Assembly: GCA_035439445.1 (NCBI GenBank)
Contig: DAORKG010000006.1
Span: 71,015-135,014, forward strand
Direction: 5' to 3'
DNA: 64,000 nucleotides
DNA from: UBA4416 sp035439445
GTDB taxonomy: Bacteria; Bacteroidota; Bacteroidia; B-17B0; Aurantibacillaceae
The translations under genes and the position numbers were made by a program. This document shows positions 1 to 9,692 of the stretch, one piece after another. How positions within the stretch are numbered: the stretch's first letter is position 1; each line of letters starts with the position of its first letter. The notes under the pieces are model-generated. The model had not been told where the DNA came from, ran no database searches, and saw only the letters and a list, made by a program, of their open reading frames with translations.

Positions 1-691
1 CATTTTTTAAAACAACTTTTGATTCGTTTCCTTTTTTGATTTTTTCTATATACGTTACATTTACAACAGTAGAACGGTGAATGCGTACAAATCGATTATC
101 ACCTTCTAACATTTCTTCGTAATATTTTAGTCTTCTGCTTGCGTGAATTTCTTTTTTTTGATTTATAAATATTGTTGTATACGAACCGTCGGCTTCCATA
201 AACATTATATCGTTAAACGGAATGTAGTATTTCCCTTCAGTAGTGGAGATACACATTTTCTTGTCGTGAGTTTCGTTCAAATTATTCTTTAATACACTCA
301 GCTGTTCTAGGCTGGTTTTTAATTGAATATCAGATTTTATTCTATCTACAGCGTCTTTTAGATGTTGGAATTGAATTGGTTTTAGTAAATAGTCAATAGC
401 TGCTAATCTAAAAGCATGCACAGCAAACTCGTTAAAAGCAGTAGCAAAAATTAATTGAAATGTTCTTTCATCTTCATTTAAAAAATCATACAACTCTAAT
501 CCGCTGTAACCAGGCATTTCAATATCCATAAATACTACATGAGGTTGATGTTTTTTGATGGCTTTAATAGCTTCTGGCAAATTCTCACAAATTGCAACAA
601 TTTCCAGCTCATTAAAAAATTCTTCAATAAGAGTTTTTAATACTTCGCGAGCACCGCTTTCATCATCCGTTATGATAGTTTTAATTTTCAA
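1..691 (-). CDS. LytTR-family response regulator (3' end cut by window edge)
   Basis: Read directly on the minus strand from a TTG start. The N-terminal receiver domain has the acidic pair ITDDES near residue 9, the phospho-acceptor Asp in VVFMDIEMPG (about residue 56) and the conserved Lys in DYLLKPI. A LytTR DNA-binding domain follows from about residue 135 (IHRSTVVNV region) and runs off the window. Such proteins receive phosphate from LytS-type histidine kinases and regulate transcription. The start is uncertain: TTG at 691 is the best candidate because no ATG lies in frame just upstream, and the protein begins KIKTIITDDE as expected. The probable partner kinase, on the same strand, is 4097-7024, with a Kelch gene on the opposite strand between them. 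A different kinase beyond the window edge cannot be excluded. Confidence 0.85.
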   Translation of the reverse strand, partial: MKIKTIITDDESGAREVLKTLIEEFFNELEIVAICENLPEAIKAIKKHQPHVVFMDIEMPGYSGLELYDFLNEDERTFQLIFATAFNEFAVHAFRLAAIDYLLKPIQFQHLKDAVDRIKSDIQLKTSLEQLSVLKNNLNETHDKKMCISTTEGKYYIPFNDIMFMEADGSYTTIFINQKKEIHASRRLKYYEEMLEGDNRFVRIHRSTVVNVTYIEKIKKGNESKVVLKN

Positions 692-826
692 ATTTAATAC
701 CGAGTATGCAAATGTTGTGTTTTATTTTGAAATATCAATTAATGATTGGTGAAATGGATTCGCGGTTTTGTGAAACGCTTTTTTTTGCCGAGTCAATTTT
801 AAATTTCTTTGTACAAAAATTTAGGT

Positions 827-3800
827 ATGAAAATTAGAAAACTACTATTAGCGACATTTATTTCTGCTACTTCTCTTGTTAAAGCGCAGGTTAACCAATT
901 TACTTGGATTAATGGAAGTACGTCTGTTAATCAGGCAGCAGATTATGGAACACAAGGTGTACCGTCAACTACTAACTCACCTGGAGGAAGAGAGGCTGCG
1001 ATGACCTGGACAGACGGAAGTGGTAACTTTTGGTTATTTGGAGGCATAGATCAAACATCAGCATACAAAGGTGATTTATGGCGCTATAATCCGAGTACTA
1101 ATGAATGGACCTGGGTTCATGGATCTAATAGTTCAGGTGCAGGTGCACCGCAAATTTCAGCTACTGCTCAAGGTGTTCCGTCGATTTCTAATACACCGGG
1201 CTGTAGATACGGCTCATGTACATGGACAAGCTTAGATGGAAATACCTTATATCTGTTTGGCGGATGGGGAATGACTGGGATGGGTGCACAAGGATTGTAT
1301 AATAATTTATGGTCATATGACATTGCAAATAATACTTGGACCTATTTAAAAGGCGCTTTGGGAATGACTCAAGCCGCCCTGTATACCGGTGCCTCTGGTT
1401 CACTTACTCCCGGATCAAAACAAGGAGCTGTTGGTTGGACAGGTCCGGACGGAAAGTTATATCTTTTTGGAGGTAATGGATACGCTAGTGGAGCCACATC
1501 TGGTTTAACTAACGATTTATGGAAATATGATCCAGCAACTAATAACTGGATTTTTATTAATGGAAACACCACTATTAATCCAATATCCGGAACTTCTCCA
1601 GGTGGTATGACAGAAGCTGTAGCTTTTTATGATGGTACCAGCAACAAAGCATATATAACTGGTGGATTAGGAAGAACATGGAATTCAACAGCAGGTAGAT
1701 TAAATGATGTGTGGAGTTTCAATATGACAACTAACTCTTGGTCTTATGAATCAGGAAATTCGGGTAATGTTGATGATGGCGGTATATATGGTGCCATTGG
1801 CGTTGAACAAGCAGGCGTTTTCCCGAGATCAAGGGATAGGGCAAAAGGAGTAGTTTTAAAGAGTGGTAGATTTGCATATTTTGGCGGATATGGTTGGAAT
1901 GGTAGTTCGATGGATCAGTTTGGGGATTATTGGGAATTTAACCCTTACTCGAAAAATTGGGCCTGGATGAGAGGAAACGTTCCAACAACAACAAATCAAA
2001 ATGGAGTATATGGAACCTTAGGTGTTTCATCTGCAACCGCTATGCCTGGAGAGAGATTTGCCTCGGCTGTATGGAAAGATAATCAAGGGAATTTATGGTT
2101 ATATGGTGGTACCGGATTAGGCTTAACAGGAACAACATCCGGAAGATTAAGCGATTTATGGAAATATACTCCTGAGTGTAATATACCTGCTTCAGCACCT
2201 AGTATTACATACAATAATAATAGTGCGTGTGTTAACGGAACAGTTGTATTAACAGCAACTGCTACCGGAGCTGTAAAATGGTATCCAAGTAGCACATCGT
2301 CAGTTATTTTATCTTCAAACAATACATATAGCATCACTGGATTATCGGCAGGAACATACACATACTACGCTGAAACATCAAATGGATGTGGAGTACAACC
2401 AACAAGAACTCCAGCGAGCTTTACCATAAATCCGGCACCATCAATTAGTGTCCCTTCTAAGAGTATTTGTGTCGGGCAATCAACAGTTGTAACAGCATCA
2501 GGAGCTCTCTCCTACACCTGGAGCACAGGAGCTAACAGCTCAACAATTTCAGTTGCTCCAACGAATAATACAACATACACTGTTACAGGTAAAAACTCAT
2601 TTAACTGCACCAATACTCAAACTGTTCTTGTAGCTGTAAATCCACTTCCAACAGTAAGTGTTAATAATGCTACAATTTGCGCCGGAGAATGTTATGTAAT
2701 TAATCCAACTGGAGCAAATACTTATACTGTAGGATTTGGAACAAACACAGTATGCCCTACTTCAAACCAAAGTTATACAGTAAGAGGAATGAGTGCTGCT
2801 GGATGTTTAAGTTCTAATACAGCTACCTGCAGCATTACTGTTAACGCTAAACCATATCTTGCTGTATTTAGTGGTTCAGTATGTTCAGGTAAAAGTTATT
2901 CGTTAAATCCGTCTGGCGCTAGTTCATATACTGTTATTGGAGAATCCAGCACTGTTGTAACACCGAGCATAACCACAACATATTCAATAATAGGATCAAG
3001 TACATTAGGTTGTTTAAGCAATGTTTATTTGGCAACTGTAACAGTGGCTGCAAATCCTACAATAGCACTATCCTCGGTAGGCGGAAATACTTGGTGCACA
3101 ACTCAAACCAATACATTTACAGCTACAGGCGCAAGTAATTATTCATGGTCATCTTCAGGAGCATTCTTTTTATCTGCAATACAAGGATCTGTTGTTACTG
3201 CGTATGTAAATAATTTATATAATATTGCTAATGTAACTTTAACTGTAACCGGAACTCAAAATGGATGTTCAACATCATTAGTGAACACATACACATCTTA
3301 CCCAATTCCTTCCATAAATATAACTGGTGGACCATCGAGTTACGTTTGCCCGAGTACCTCATTCTCGTTAACAGTAAATGGTTCTAATTTTTCTAATGTT
3401 CAGTGGACTGACCCAGCAGGTGTAAATAATGCAACAACAACAACTGCATCATTTAATGCTTACAATACAACAAATAATACTATAAATACAATTTATACTG
3501 TAACTGCAACTAGTCCATATGGTTGCTCCAATTCATCTGCAACAAAAACTATTACGGTATCTTATGAGCCTATAAATCCTAGTATTCAAAGTCCGGGCAT
3601 AGTTTGTTCAGGTTCCAGTGCTGTGTTAACAGCTACAGCTGGTTTTTCTAACGGATATGCCTGGAACACAGGAGCAACAACAAACACTATTTCGGTAAGC
3701 CCAACAGTTACAACATCCTATACTGTTGTAATTACTGCTGCTACCTCATGTACAACATCTGTAGTGTCTACATTAAGTGTAAGTCCATGTACAGGGATAC

Positions 3801-4048
3801 ATGATAATTCAATAGATGAAATATTAGAAGTTTATCCAAATCCAACAGATAATATTATTCATTTTAATGTATTATCTCAGGATTTAACTACTATCGAAAT
3901 AATAGATATAAATGGTAAAATCATTTATAGAAAGGGTGATGTTGAAGCTGAGCAGGTGTTTGATATGTCAAATTTACAAAGTGGTGTCTATTTTATCAGA
4001 GCGACTATAAATCAGAAATCTTACAATAAAAAAATAATAAAACTATAA
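827..4048 (+). CDS. Kelch-repeat surface protein with T9SS type A sorting domain
   Basis: Predicted secreted protein of about 1073 residues. ATG at 827 gives a clean signal peptide (MKIRKLLLATFISATSLVKAQ), so it is preferred over an in-frame TTG at 809. Residues about 25-460 hold repeated Kelch-type blades (LYLFGG, NDLWKYDPATNNW), consistent with a beta-propeller. The middle has several Ser/Thr-rich Ig/PKD-like modules with paired Cys (SICVGQSTVVTASGA type). The last about 80 residues (VYPNPTDNIIHF ... SGVYFIRATIN) form a T9SS type A C-terminal domain, so the protein is likely exported and attached to the cell surface. Its ligand is unknown. It lies alone on the plus strand between a minus-strand kinase and regulator gene. 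Confidence 0.9.
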   Translation: MKIRKLLLATFISATSLVKAQVNQFTWINGSTSVNQAADYGTQGVPSTTNSPGGREAAMTWTDGSGNFWLFGGIDQTSAYKGDLWRYNPSTNEWTWVHGSNSSGAGAPQISATAQGVPSISNTPGCRYGSCTWTSLDGNTLYLFGGWGMTGMGAQGLYNNLWSYDIANNTWTYLKGALGMTQAALYTGASGSLTPGSKQGAVGWTGPDGKLYLFGGNGYASGATSGLTNDLWKYDPATNNWIFINGNTTINPISGTSPGGMTEAVAFYDGTSNKAYITGGLGRTWNSTAGRLNDVWSFNMTTNSWSYESGNSGNVDDGGIYGAIGVEQAGVFPRSRDRAKGVVLKSGRFAYFGGYGWNGSSMDQFGDYWEFNPYSKNWAWMRGNVPTTTNQNGVYGTLGVSSATAMPGERFASAVWKDNQGNLWLYGGTGLGLTGTTSGRLSDLWKYTPECNIPASAPSITYNNNSACVNGTVVLTATATGAVKWYPSSTSSVILSSNNTYSITGLSAGTYTYYAETSNGCGVQPTRTPASFTINPAPSISVPSKSICVGQSTVVTASGALSYTWSTGANSSTISVAPTNNTTYTVTGKNSFNCTNTQTVLVAVNPLPTVSVNNATICAGECYVINPTGANTYTVGFGTNTVCPTSNQSYTVRGMSAAGCLSSNTATCSITVNAKPYLAVFSGSVCSGKSYSLNPSGASSYTVIGESSTVVTPSITTTYSIIGSSTLGCLSNVYLATVTVAANPTIALSSVGGNTWCTTQTNTFTATGASNYSWSSSGAFFLSAIQGSVVTAYVNNLYNIANVTLTVTGTQNGCSTSLVNTYTSYPIPSINITGGPSSYVCPSTSFSLTVNGSNFSNVQWTDPAGVNNATTTTASFNAYNTTNNTINTIYTVTATSPYGCSNSSATKTITVSYEPINPSIQSPGIVCSGSSAVLTATAGFSNGYAWNTGATTNTISVSPTVTTSYTVVITAATSCTTSVVSTLSVSPCTGIHDNSIDEILEVYPNPTDNIIHFNVLSQDLTTIEIIDINGKIIYRKGDVEAEQVFDMSNLQSGVYFIRATINQKSYNKKIIKL

Positions 4049-4074
4049 TCTTATTATTAATGAATCATAAAAAT

Positions 4075-4098
4075 GGCTGCCAAATGGCAGCCTTTTTT
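4075..4098. terminator. Bidirectional hairpin terminator
   Basis: Arms GGCTGCC (4075-4081) and GGCAGCC (4086-4092) with an AAAT loop, followed by six T and preceded by an A-rich run. It sits between the convergent Kelch gene and the sensor kinase gene and overlaps the kinase stop codon by two bases. Confidence 0.85.
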
Positions 4099-7024
4099 AT
4101 GATAAAGGAATATGAATAGTAACTTTAGTTCCTATTGGATGAAGATTTGAGTCGTACAAATCATCGTAGTTAACAGCAATAAGATGTTTATTTTGAGCAT
4201 TTAATAACTCTAAACGTTTTTTATTAGCATCTGAAGAAAATGACTGATGAAGAACAGGATTACGATGTTTAATCTTTTCTGCAGCCTCTCGTCCAATTCC
4301 GTTATCAATTATTGTTACTTTTAAATTATTATCAAACGGATGAAAGTTTATTTCTAAACATTTATTTTCTTTTTTATGTAACAATCCGTGTTTAATAGCA
4401 TTTTCAACATATGGCTGAATAATCATGGATGGTATTTTTTTAGATAACAAGTCTATAATTTCGTTGTTTTGAATTGAAAATTTTAGTTCGTTATTTAAAC
4501 GCATATTTTCCAACTCAAGATAAAGTTCAAGCGCTTCAATTTCTTCTCTTAATGAAACAGATTCTTTATTTGACATTTGCAATATTTTTCTGATTAAATC
4601 ACTAAACTTACCGAGGTAGAAATTGGCTTGCATTTTGTCATTTTTTAGCACATAGCTTTGTATGGTATTAAGAGCATTAAAAATAAAATGAGGATTCATT
4701 TGTGCTTTAATAGATGTTAGCATACTTTGTTTTAGTTCGGTTAGAAGTTTTTCCTTTTCAATAAGTTCTTTGTTTTTTTGATTTATTGTTTTAATACGTT
4801 TTTTTATAAACAAACTTACGATTGATATAACCATTATAATGCTAAAGGCTTTAAAATACCATGTTTGATAAAACGCATAACTTACATAAATAATAAACTG
4901 TTTGGAGTAAACTATTTTATTTTGTTGTTTGTCAAAAAGTTCAACCAATAAAATGTTATTGCCTGGATTTAATTGATTTAAAACAATCTGATAATTTTGT
5001 TTACTTAAATCTATAAAGTCAGAATTTTCACGTTTATACCTTAAAACATATGATTCAGGCGAATTGTATGCCAGTATATCAAATTGAAAACTTATAATGC
5101 GTGAATTAGGTTCTGTTTTTATCAAATTATTTGCAAATGACATTGTATCCCCATCACATACAACCGAACTTAAAATGACGGGTGGATTTATTCGGGATCT
5201 AACAATATCAGTCAAAGGGAAAGTCATCAACCCTTTGGATGTTGCAACAAACATCTTGTTATTAAAATCACAGAGGTCATTTATTTTATTAGTTATTAAT
5301 CCTTCTTCCCTGCCATAATGAGCATGTTGTTTTGTGTGTAAATTATATTTGATTATTCCCTCATCTGTTGCAAGCCAAATTTCATTATTTACTAATTTTA
5401 TTTTTTGAATATATAAGTTGTGGATTTTAGTATTTAAATCATTTAATTTTTCCCATTTTAAGTTTTTAAACATAAGTACACCTAAACCAGATGTTGCTAC
5501 GAACACACAGCTATCGTTATGAGTGAAGTCGTTGCTGTATATTGGTTTGTTATCAATATTTTGTAGTTTTTTTTGCTTACTGGTAATCAAATAAGTCCCA
5601 TTTTTTGAGGCTGTTAAAATAAATTTGTCATTTGCGAAAAATTTATTTGTCCTCTCAGAGAGTAAGGATTTATTTGTTCTTATAATTTTATTGTCGCGCG
5701 TAATCTGTAAATTGATTATTAATGATTCTGCCCATTTTGGAATATTTTCATCTGGATCTTTCCAATTATTAAATGAATAATAATACAGCCCACTAGGATC
5801 GGCTACCAAAGCTGTGTTTTCATTAATTAGATTTAACTGTTTAAAAGGCGGATTAATTCCTAAATTTATCACTGAGCCAGTAGCTGTTAATTTACAGAAG
5901 TTGATGTTTCCAAAGAATAAATCTTTTTCAGCCGATTTTAGGAAGCTAATTTCCTTACTATTTTTTTCATTAGTAATTGCAGTTAAAGAATCTTTAATTA
6001 ATTCATACAAATTGCCATCTGTTCCACCTGCAATTAATTTGCCCTGGTGTTTAACTAATTTGGTGAAACCTTGTTGATTATGGCCATTATATATAATTGA
6101 ATTCAAATTTGGGACTAAAAACACGCCTTTGGTAAGAGTGCTGAACCAATAATTGTTTTCGTAATCCTTCAAAATATCACTAACGGGTATGTTTTTGAAT
6201 AATATTTTTTTTAATTGGTAATTTCTGTCAAAACAGTATGCACCGCTTCTAGTTAAAATCCAAATATTATTATTGATGTTCTTACAAGTAATAATGTCTG
6301 GCAAAAAATCAAATTGTGCCTGTTTAATAAATTCATTACCGTTAAATTTGTAAAGTGTTTTTTCTTGCCTACTAAGTAAGTATAGCGCATTGTCTAAAAT
6401 ATAGTAAGATGACCATGCTTTTAAGAAATCATTATGATGCTTGCCTTGAATTTGATATGAAGTGATTTTTAAATTGTTATTAATGGATATTATGTTGTTT
6501 GAGCTGGATATAAATAGTTTACCCATAAAAAAATGAGCTGATCTGGAATTTGGAACTTTTATACTTTTTAGCAATTTAAAATCTGACATCTTTTTGGGAA
6601 TAGAATAACAGTTGACCCCTTCGTCATAGATAACCCATAATTTATTATCCGAAATTTCGAATATTGGAAATGTTGTGGAAAATGCTTTGTCCCATAATTG
6701 AAATAGTTGTAGCTTGTTGTTTTCAACAAAATAAATATTACCTGAAAAGTCATGGCACCAAACTCTTTCAAATTTGTCACATCTTAAATTTGTAAGTGCT
6801 CTATTTATTTGATTTTCTGAACGAAATGTTTTAAAACTACTTCCATTATATTTAAAGATTCCACTATTACCAGCAATCCAAATATATTTTTGATTATCTT
6901 CAAGTAAAGAATATTGTTCAAAGTCTAATAAACCATTTGTATCATCAAAGTATTGAAAATTGGGTTGCTGACCAAAAATATATATTGATCTGATGATCAG
7001 AATAATGATTAAATAAACACGCAT
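4097..7024 (-). CDS. Two-component propeller sensor, LytS-type histidine kinase
   Basis: A 975-residue sensor kinase. It has a signal peptide (MRVYLIIILIIRSIYIFGQQ), a long extracytoplasmic region of propeller-like repeats (YIWIAGNSGIFKYNG, NEIWLATDEGIIKYN), a Y_Y_Y-like segment before one membrane helix (about residues 725-745) and a cytoplasmic His_kinase domain. The phospho-acceptor His is in NPHFIFNALN (about residue 779), the N box is VENAIKHG (Asn about 875) and the G box is DNGIGR (about 907-912). Such proteins sense an external or periplasmic signal and phosphorylate a LytTR regulator. The likely partner is the regulator at 1-691, although the Kelch gene on the other strand separates them. 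The signal is not known. Confidence 0.9.
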   Translation of the reverse strand: MRVYLIIILIIRSIYIFGQQPNFQYFDDTNGLLDFEQYSLLEDNQKYIWIAGNSGIFKYNGSSFKTFRSENQINRALTNLRCDKFERVWCHDFSGNIYFVENNKLQLFQLWDKAFSTTFPIFEISDNKLWVIYDEGVNCYSIPKKMSDFKLLKSIKVPNSRSAHFFMGKLFISSSNNIISINNNLKITSYQIQGKHHNDFLKAWSSYYILDNALYLLSRQEKTLYKFNGNEFIKQAQFDFLPDIITCKNINNNIWILTRSGAYCFDRNYQLKKILFKNIPVSDILKDYENNYWFSTLTKGVFLVPNLNSIIYNGHNQQGFTKLVKHQGKLIAGGTDGNLYELIKDSLTAITNEKNSKEISFLKSAEKDLFFGNINFCKLTATGSVINLGINPPFKQLNLINENTALVADPSGLYYYSFNNWKDPDENIPKWAESLIINLQITRDNKIIRTNKSLLSERTNKFFANDKFILTASKNGTYLITSKQKKLQNIDNKPIYSNDFTHNDSCVFVATSGLGVLMFKNLKWEKLNDLNTKIHNLYIQKIKLVNNEIWLATDEGIIKYNLHTKQHAHYGREEGLITNKINDLCDFNNKMFVATSKGLMTFPLTDIVRSRINPPVILSSVVCDGDTMSFANNLIKTEPNSRIISFQFDILAYNSPESYVLRYKRENSDFIDLSKQNYQIVLNQLNPGNNILLVELFDKQQNKIVYSKQFIIYVSYAFYQTWYFKAFSIIMVISIVSLFIKKRIKTINQKNKELIEKEKLLTELKQSMLTSIKAQMNPHFIFNALNTIQSYVLKNDKMQANFYLGKFSDLIRKILQMSNKESVSLREEIEALELYLELENMRLNNELKFSIQNNEIIDLLSKKIPSMIIQPYVENAIKHGLLHKKENKCLEINFHPFDNNLKVTIIDNGIGREAAEKIKHRNPVLHQSFSSDANKKRLELLNAQNKHLIAVNYDDLYDSNLHPIGTKVTIHIPLS

Positions 7025-7083
7025 CAGTCTAAAATTAATAACTATTTTTATTATTTATAATATGTTTTATCATTAAATTAAAT

Positions 7084-7791
7084 ATGTATTGGATTAAGTC
7101 TCCATATATCAATACCATTCATGGTTTTTCCACTAAAAATGGAGGTATTTCGCCCGCGCCTTTTCATAGTTTAAACCTAGGAGGTACAGATGATTTACCT
7201 GGGAATATAGCTGAAAACAGAAGGAGAGCCTTGTGTGATTTGAACATTGACATGACTCAAGTGTCGTATTTAAATCAAATACATAGTAATATTGTTTGCC
7301 AAGCTCAAGTTGGAAAACAAACAGGCGATGCTTTGGTAACCAATGAGAAAAATTTAGCGATTGCCGTAGGTGCTGCAGATTGTTACCCTGTTTTGTTTTA
7401 TGATGAGAAAAATCAGGTAATTGGTGCCGCACATTGTGGTTGGAAAGGTACTTTAGCTAAAATTGTAAAAAACACTATTAATGAGATGGTGAAATTAGGA
7501 GCTGAAACTGAGCATATAAAAGTAGCTATCGGACAAGGAATTTGTAAAGCCAATTATCAAGTAAGTGAAGAAGTGATTCAGCAATTTAGTGATGCCGGAT
7601 TTAGCACTGATTGTTGGGAGGGCAGACAATTAGATTTATTACATGCTAATAGATTTGTTGCCTTAGAAAGTGGAATTAAAACTGAGAATATCTGGAGCAT
7701 GAATCGATGTACTACCGAAGATGATTTCTTTTCTTACAGAAGAGATAACGGAAAAACAGGTAGAATGTGGGCATTGATTATGTTGAAATAA
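7084..7791 (+). CDS. pgeF: Peptidoglycan editing factor PgeF / YfiH (laccase-domain) family
   Basis: A 235-residue cytoplasmic protein of usual family length. The family is a multicopper-oxidase-like (DUF152/YlmD/YfiH) fold reported to act as a purine nucleoside phosphorylase/adenosine deaminase and, in E. coli, to keep L-Ser out of peptidoglycan stems. The metal ligands are visible: His in LNQIHSN (about 67), Cys in AADCYPV (about 100) and His in AAHCGWKGT (about 117). It starts 59 bp from the divergent kinase gene. The next gene begins 13 bp after its stop, so the two may be co-transcribed. Confidence 0.9.
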   Translation: MYWIKSPYINTIHGFSTKNGGISPAPFHSLNLGGTDDLPGNIAENRRRALCDLNIDMTQVSYLNQIHSNIVCQAQVGKQTGDALVTNEKNLAIAVGAADCYPVLFYDEKNQVIGAAHCGWKGTLAKIVKNTINEMVKLGAETEHIKVAIGQGICKANYQVSEEVIQQFSDAGFSTDCWEGRQLDLLHANRFVALESGIKTENIWSMNRCTTEDDFFSYRRDNGKTGRMWALIMLK

Positions 7792-7804
7792 TGCGTAATT
7801 TTGT

Positions 7805-8068
7805 ATGGTGAAAAAATATTATTTCATAATAATTGTTTTAGTTGCTTTGGTTTTATTGCCAAACTTAACAGAAGCGCAATGTGCCATGTGTAAAGCAACG
7901 GTAGAAAGTAGTCAAGGACAAAAAAATTCAGTAGCAGGTGGAATTAATCAAGGTATTATATACTTGATGTTAGTACCTTACGTATTAATGGCTTTCATTT
8001 TCAGAAAACAAATTGCTACTGTTTGGAAATTAATTAGAGGCAAGCGTGTTGCCGATGAAGATTTATAG
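7805..8068 (+). CDS. Small predicted membrane protein with CxxC motif
   Basis: 87 residues, no recognised family. It begins with a hydrophobic signal-like segment (about residues 5-24), then a CAMCKA motif (about residues 26-31) just after the putative cleavage point. A second membrane helix (IIYLMLVPYVLMAFIF, about 50-65) and a basic C-terminal tail follow. The CxxC pair placed extracytoplasmically suggests metal or disulfide chemistry, but that is inference. It follows pgeF by 13 bp in the same direction, and its stop is 2 bp from that of the convergent bshC gene. A weak hairpin (8067-8089) lies at the junction. Confidence 0.7.
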   Translation: MVKKYYFIIIVLVALVLLPNLTEAQCAMCKATVESSQGQKNSVAGGINQGIIYLMLVPYVLMAFIFRKQIATVWKLIRGKRVADEDL

Positions 8069-8070
8069 TT

Positions 8071-9672
8071 TTAATTTTCTTTTAAAACTGTATACTCAAA
8101 TTTCTCTAAATCATAAGTTAATGTGTCTACAAGATTGGAAATAAATGCTTTTCCGTATTTACCATAGTTCATACTAAAATTATCATAACGTTCTTGGGGT
8201 GTGTTTTTTGGAAACAATTTTTCTTTGATACTCCAAATTTGATTCACATCCGTTTCTGATTTTTGCTTTAAGGCTCTGTTTATTTTTTGCTCGATGGTTG
8301 TGATGCCATTTATTGCCTTTTGTTTTTCAGCTTCCGTAGAGCCTACTAACGTTTTGTCAATAGTGCTTACAGTTGTTGTTATCGAAGCAAAAATATCAGC
8401 TAATTGTTTTTTAGCCTCTTCCAGATTGATGTCGTTGTGTTGAGTTTTGATAAATTGTTTCACTAATTCTTCACCATCTTTAAAGGTATCATCAATCGAT
8501 AAGTTTAATTTTTGTAATTTATTTTGTGTGCCTTTATCCAATAGCATTACAAAATTGCGAGGCATTAAAATAGGTAAATGAATATTGAATGCATCAAACA
8601 TGGTTTTATATTCCAGCCAGTAAGCTAACTCCCCAGGACCGCCAACATATGCTATGTTTGGTAATATTTTTTGTTGGTATAATGGTCGTAAAACAACATT
8701 TGGACTTAATTTCTCGGGAGATGATTGAACGATATTTTCTAACTCTTCTTTTGAAAAACTGATTTCAGTATTTAATACTGCAAAGCGCTCACCTTGTTTT
8801 TCAATACGTTCTCTTAAACCTTTCTCTTTATAAAAAATATTGATTTCTCTAGGCGTAACCTGTGCTGAATAATTTTTCTGCAATTCATTAATTGTTTCAG
8901 AAACTAATTTGTAAGGAGTATTTTCGAAAATATCTTTTTTGAATTCATCTTTAAATAAGTGTTTTAATTCTGTATCATTTCCATCTAAAATTACAATTCC
9001 GTATTCACCAAAAAGTTCGTTTACCAGGTAACGGGTCGCATTTGCTAAATTATCGTGTTTTAAGTATGCCTTTTCAAATACAGATATTAACTCGTTTGCT
9101 TTTTCGTTATCACCTAAAATAGCTTTGAGTTCGGTAATCACTTCCTGTAATCCTTCTGTACTAAATTCTCCAACACTTCCATTTTGTTCACTGCTCCAAA
9201 TAACTTTTTTACCAAACACATTGGCATGATTGATTTCTTCAAAATCATGGTCTTCACTGGCCATCCAGTAAACAGGTACAAAGTTTTTATCTGTAAAATT
9301 TGCTTGTAATACTTTACATAGATTAATCGTACTGGCAATTTTATATATGAAATACAATGGCCCTGTAAATAAACATAACTGATGTCCTGTGGTTACTGTA
9401 TATGTATTATTGTTTTCTAATAACTGAATATGAGTTAATGATGCAGATGATGTATTGGCTACTAATTTAGCTTGTGATTGAAGTGCTTTTACTAAAACAG
9501 TTCTATTTAAATAATCAAACGAGTTTTTTGATAAGTATTCAGAAAAATCTTGTTTACTAAAATGAAAATTATAAAACGGTTTTACTTGGTTGGATTGAGA
9601 AATATAATCTTCAAATAAAGAAGAAAATAAACCGGTATTTTTAAGTGCAATGTTTTGTTTGCTAAATAACAT
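8071..9672 (-). CDS. bshC: Bacillithiol biosynthesis cysteine-adding enzyme BshC
   Basis: 533 residues, the usual BshC length. It is recognised by the conserved N-terminal layout (FYNFHFSKQDFSEYL), the VTTGHQLCLFTGPLYFIYK stretch and the ASEDHDFEEINH motif of the Rossmann-like core, ending with a C-terminal coiled-coil region. It adds cysteine to GlcN-malate to make the low-molecular-weight thiol bacillithiol, in the cytoplasm. bshA and bshB are not in this window, so the pathway genes are scattered. It lies 20 bp downstream of fhs on the same strand, so the two may share a transcript. Confidence 0.95.
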   Translation of the reverse strand: MLFSKQNIALKNTGLFSSLFEDYISQSNQVKPFYNFHFSKQDFSEYLSKNSFDYLNRTVLVKALQSQAKLVANTSSASLTHIQLLENNNTYTVTTGHQLCLFTGPLYFIYKIASTINLCKVLQANFTDKNFVPVYWMASEDHDFEEINHANVFGKKVIWSSEQNGSVGEFSTEGLQEVITELKAILGDNEKANELISVFEKAYLKHDNLANATRYLVNELFGEYGIVILDGNDTELKHLFKDEFKKDIFENTPYKLVSETINELQKNYSAQVTPREINIFYKEKGLRERIEKQGERFAVLNTEISFSKEELENIVQSSPEKLSPNVVLRPLYQQKILPNIAYVGGPGELAYWLEYKTMFDAFNIHLPILMPRNFVMLLDKGTQNKLQKLNLSIDDTFKDGEELVKQFIKTQHNDINLEEAKKQLADIFASITTTVSTIDKTLVGSTEAEKQKAINGITTIEQKINRALKQKSETDVNQIWSIKEKLFPKNTPQERYDNFSMNYGKYGKAFISNLVDTLTYDLEKFEYTVLKEN

Positions 9673-9692
9673 AGGTTAAAGATATCATTTTG

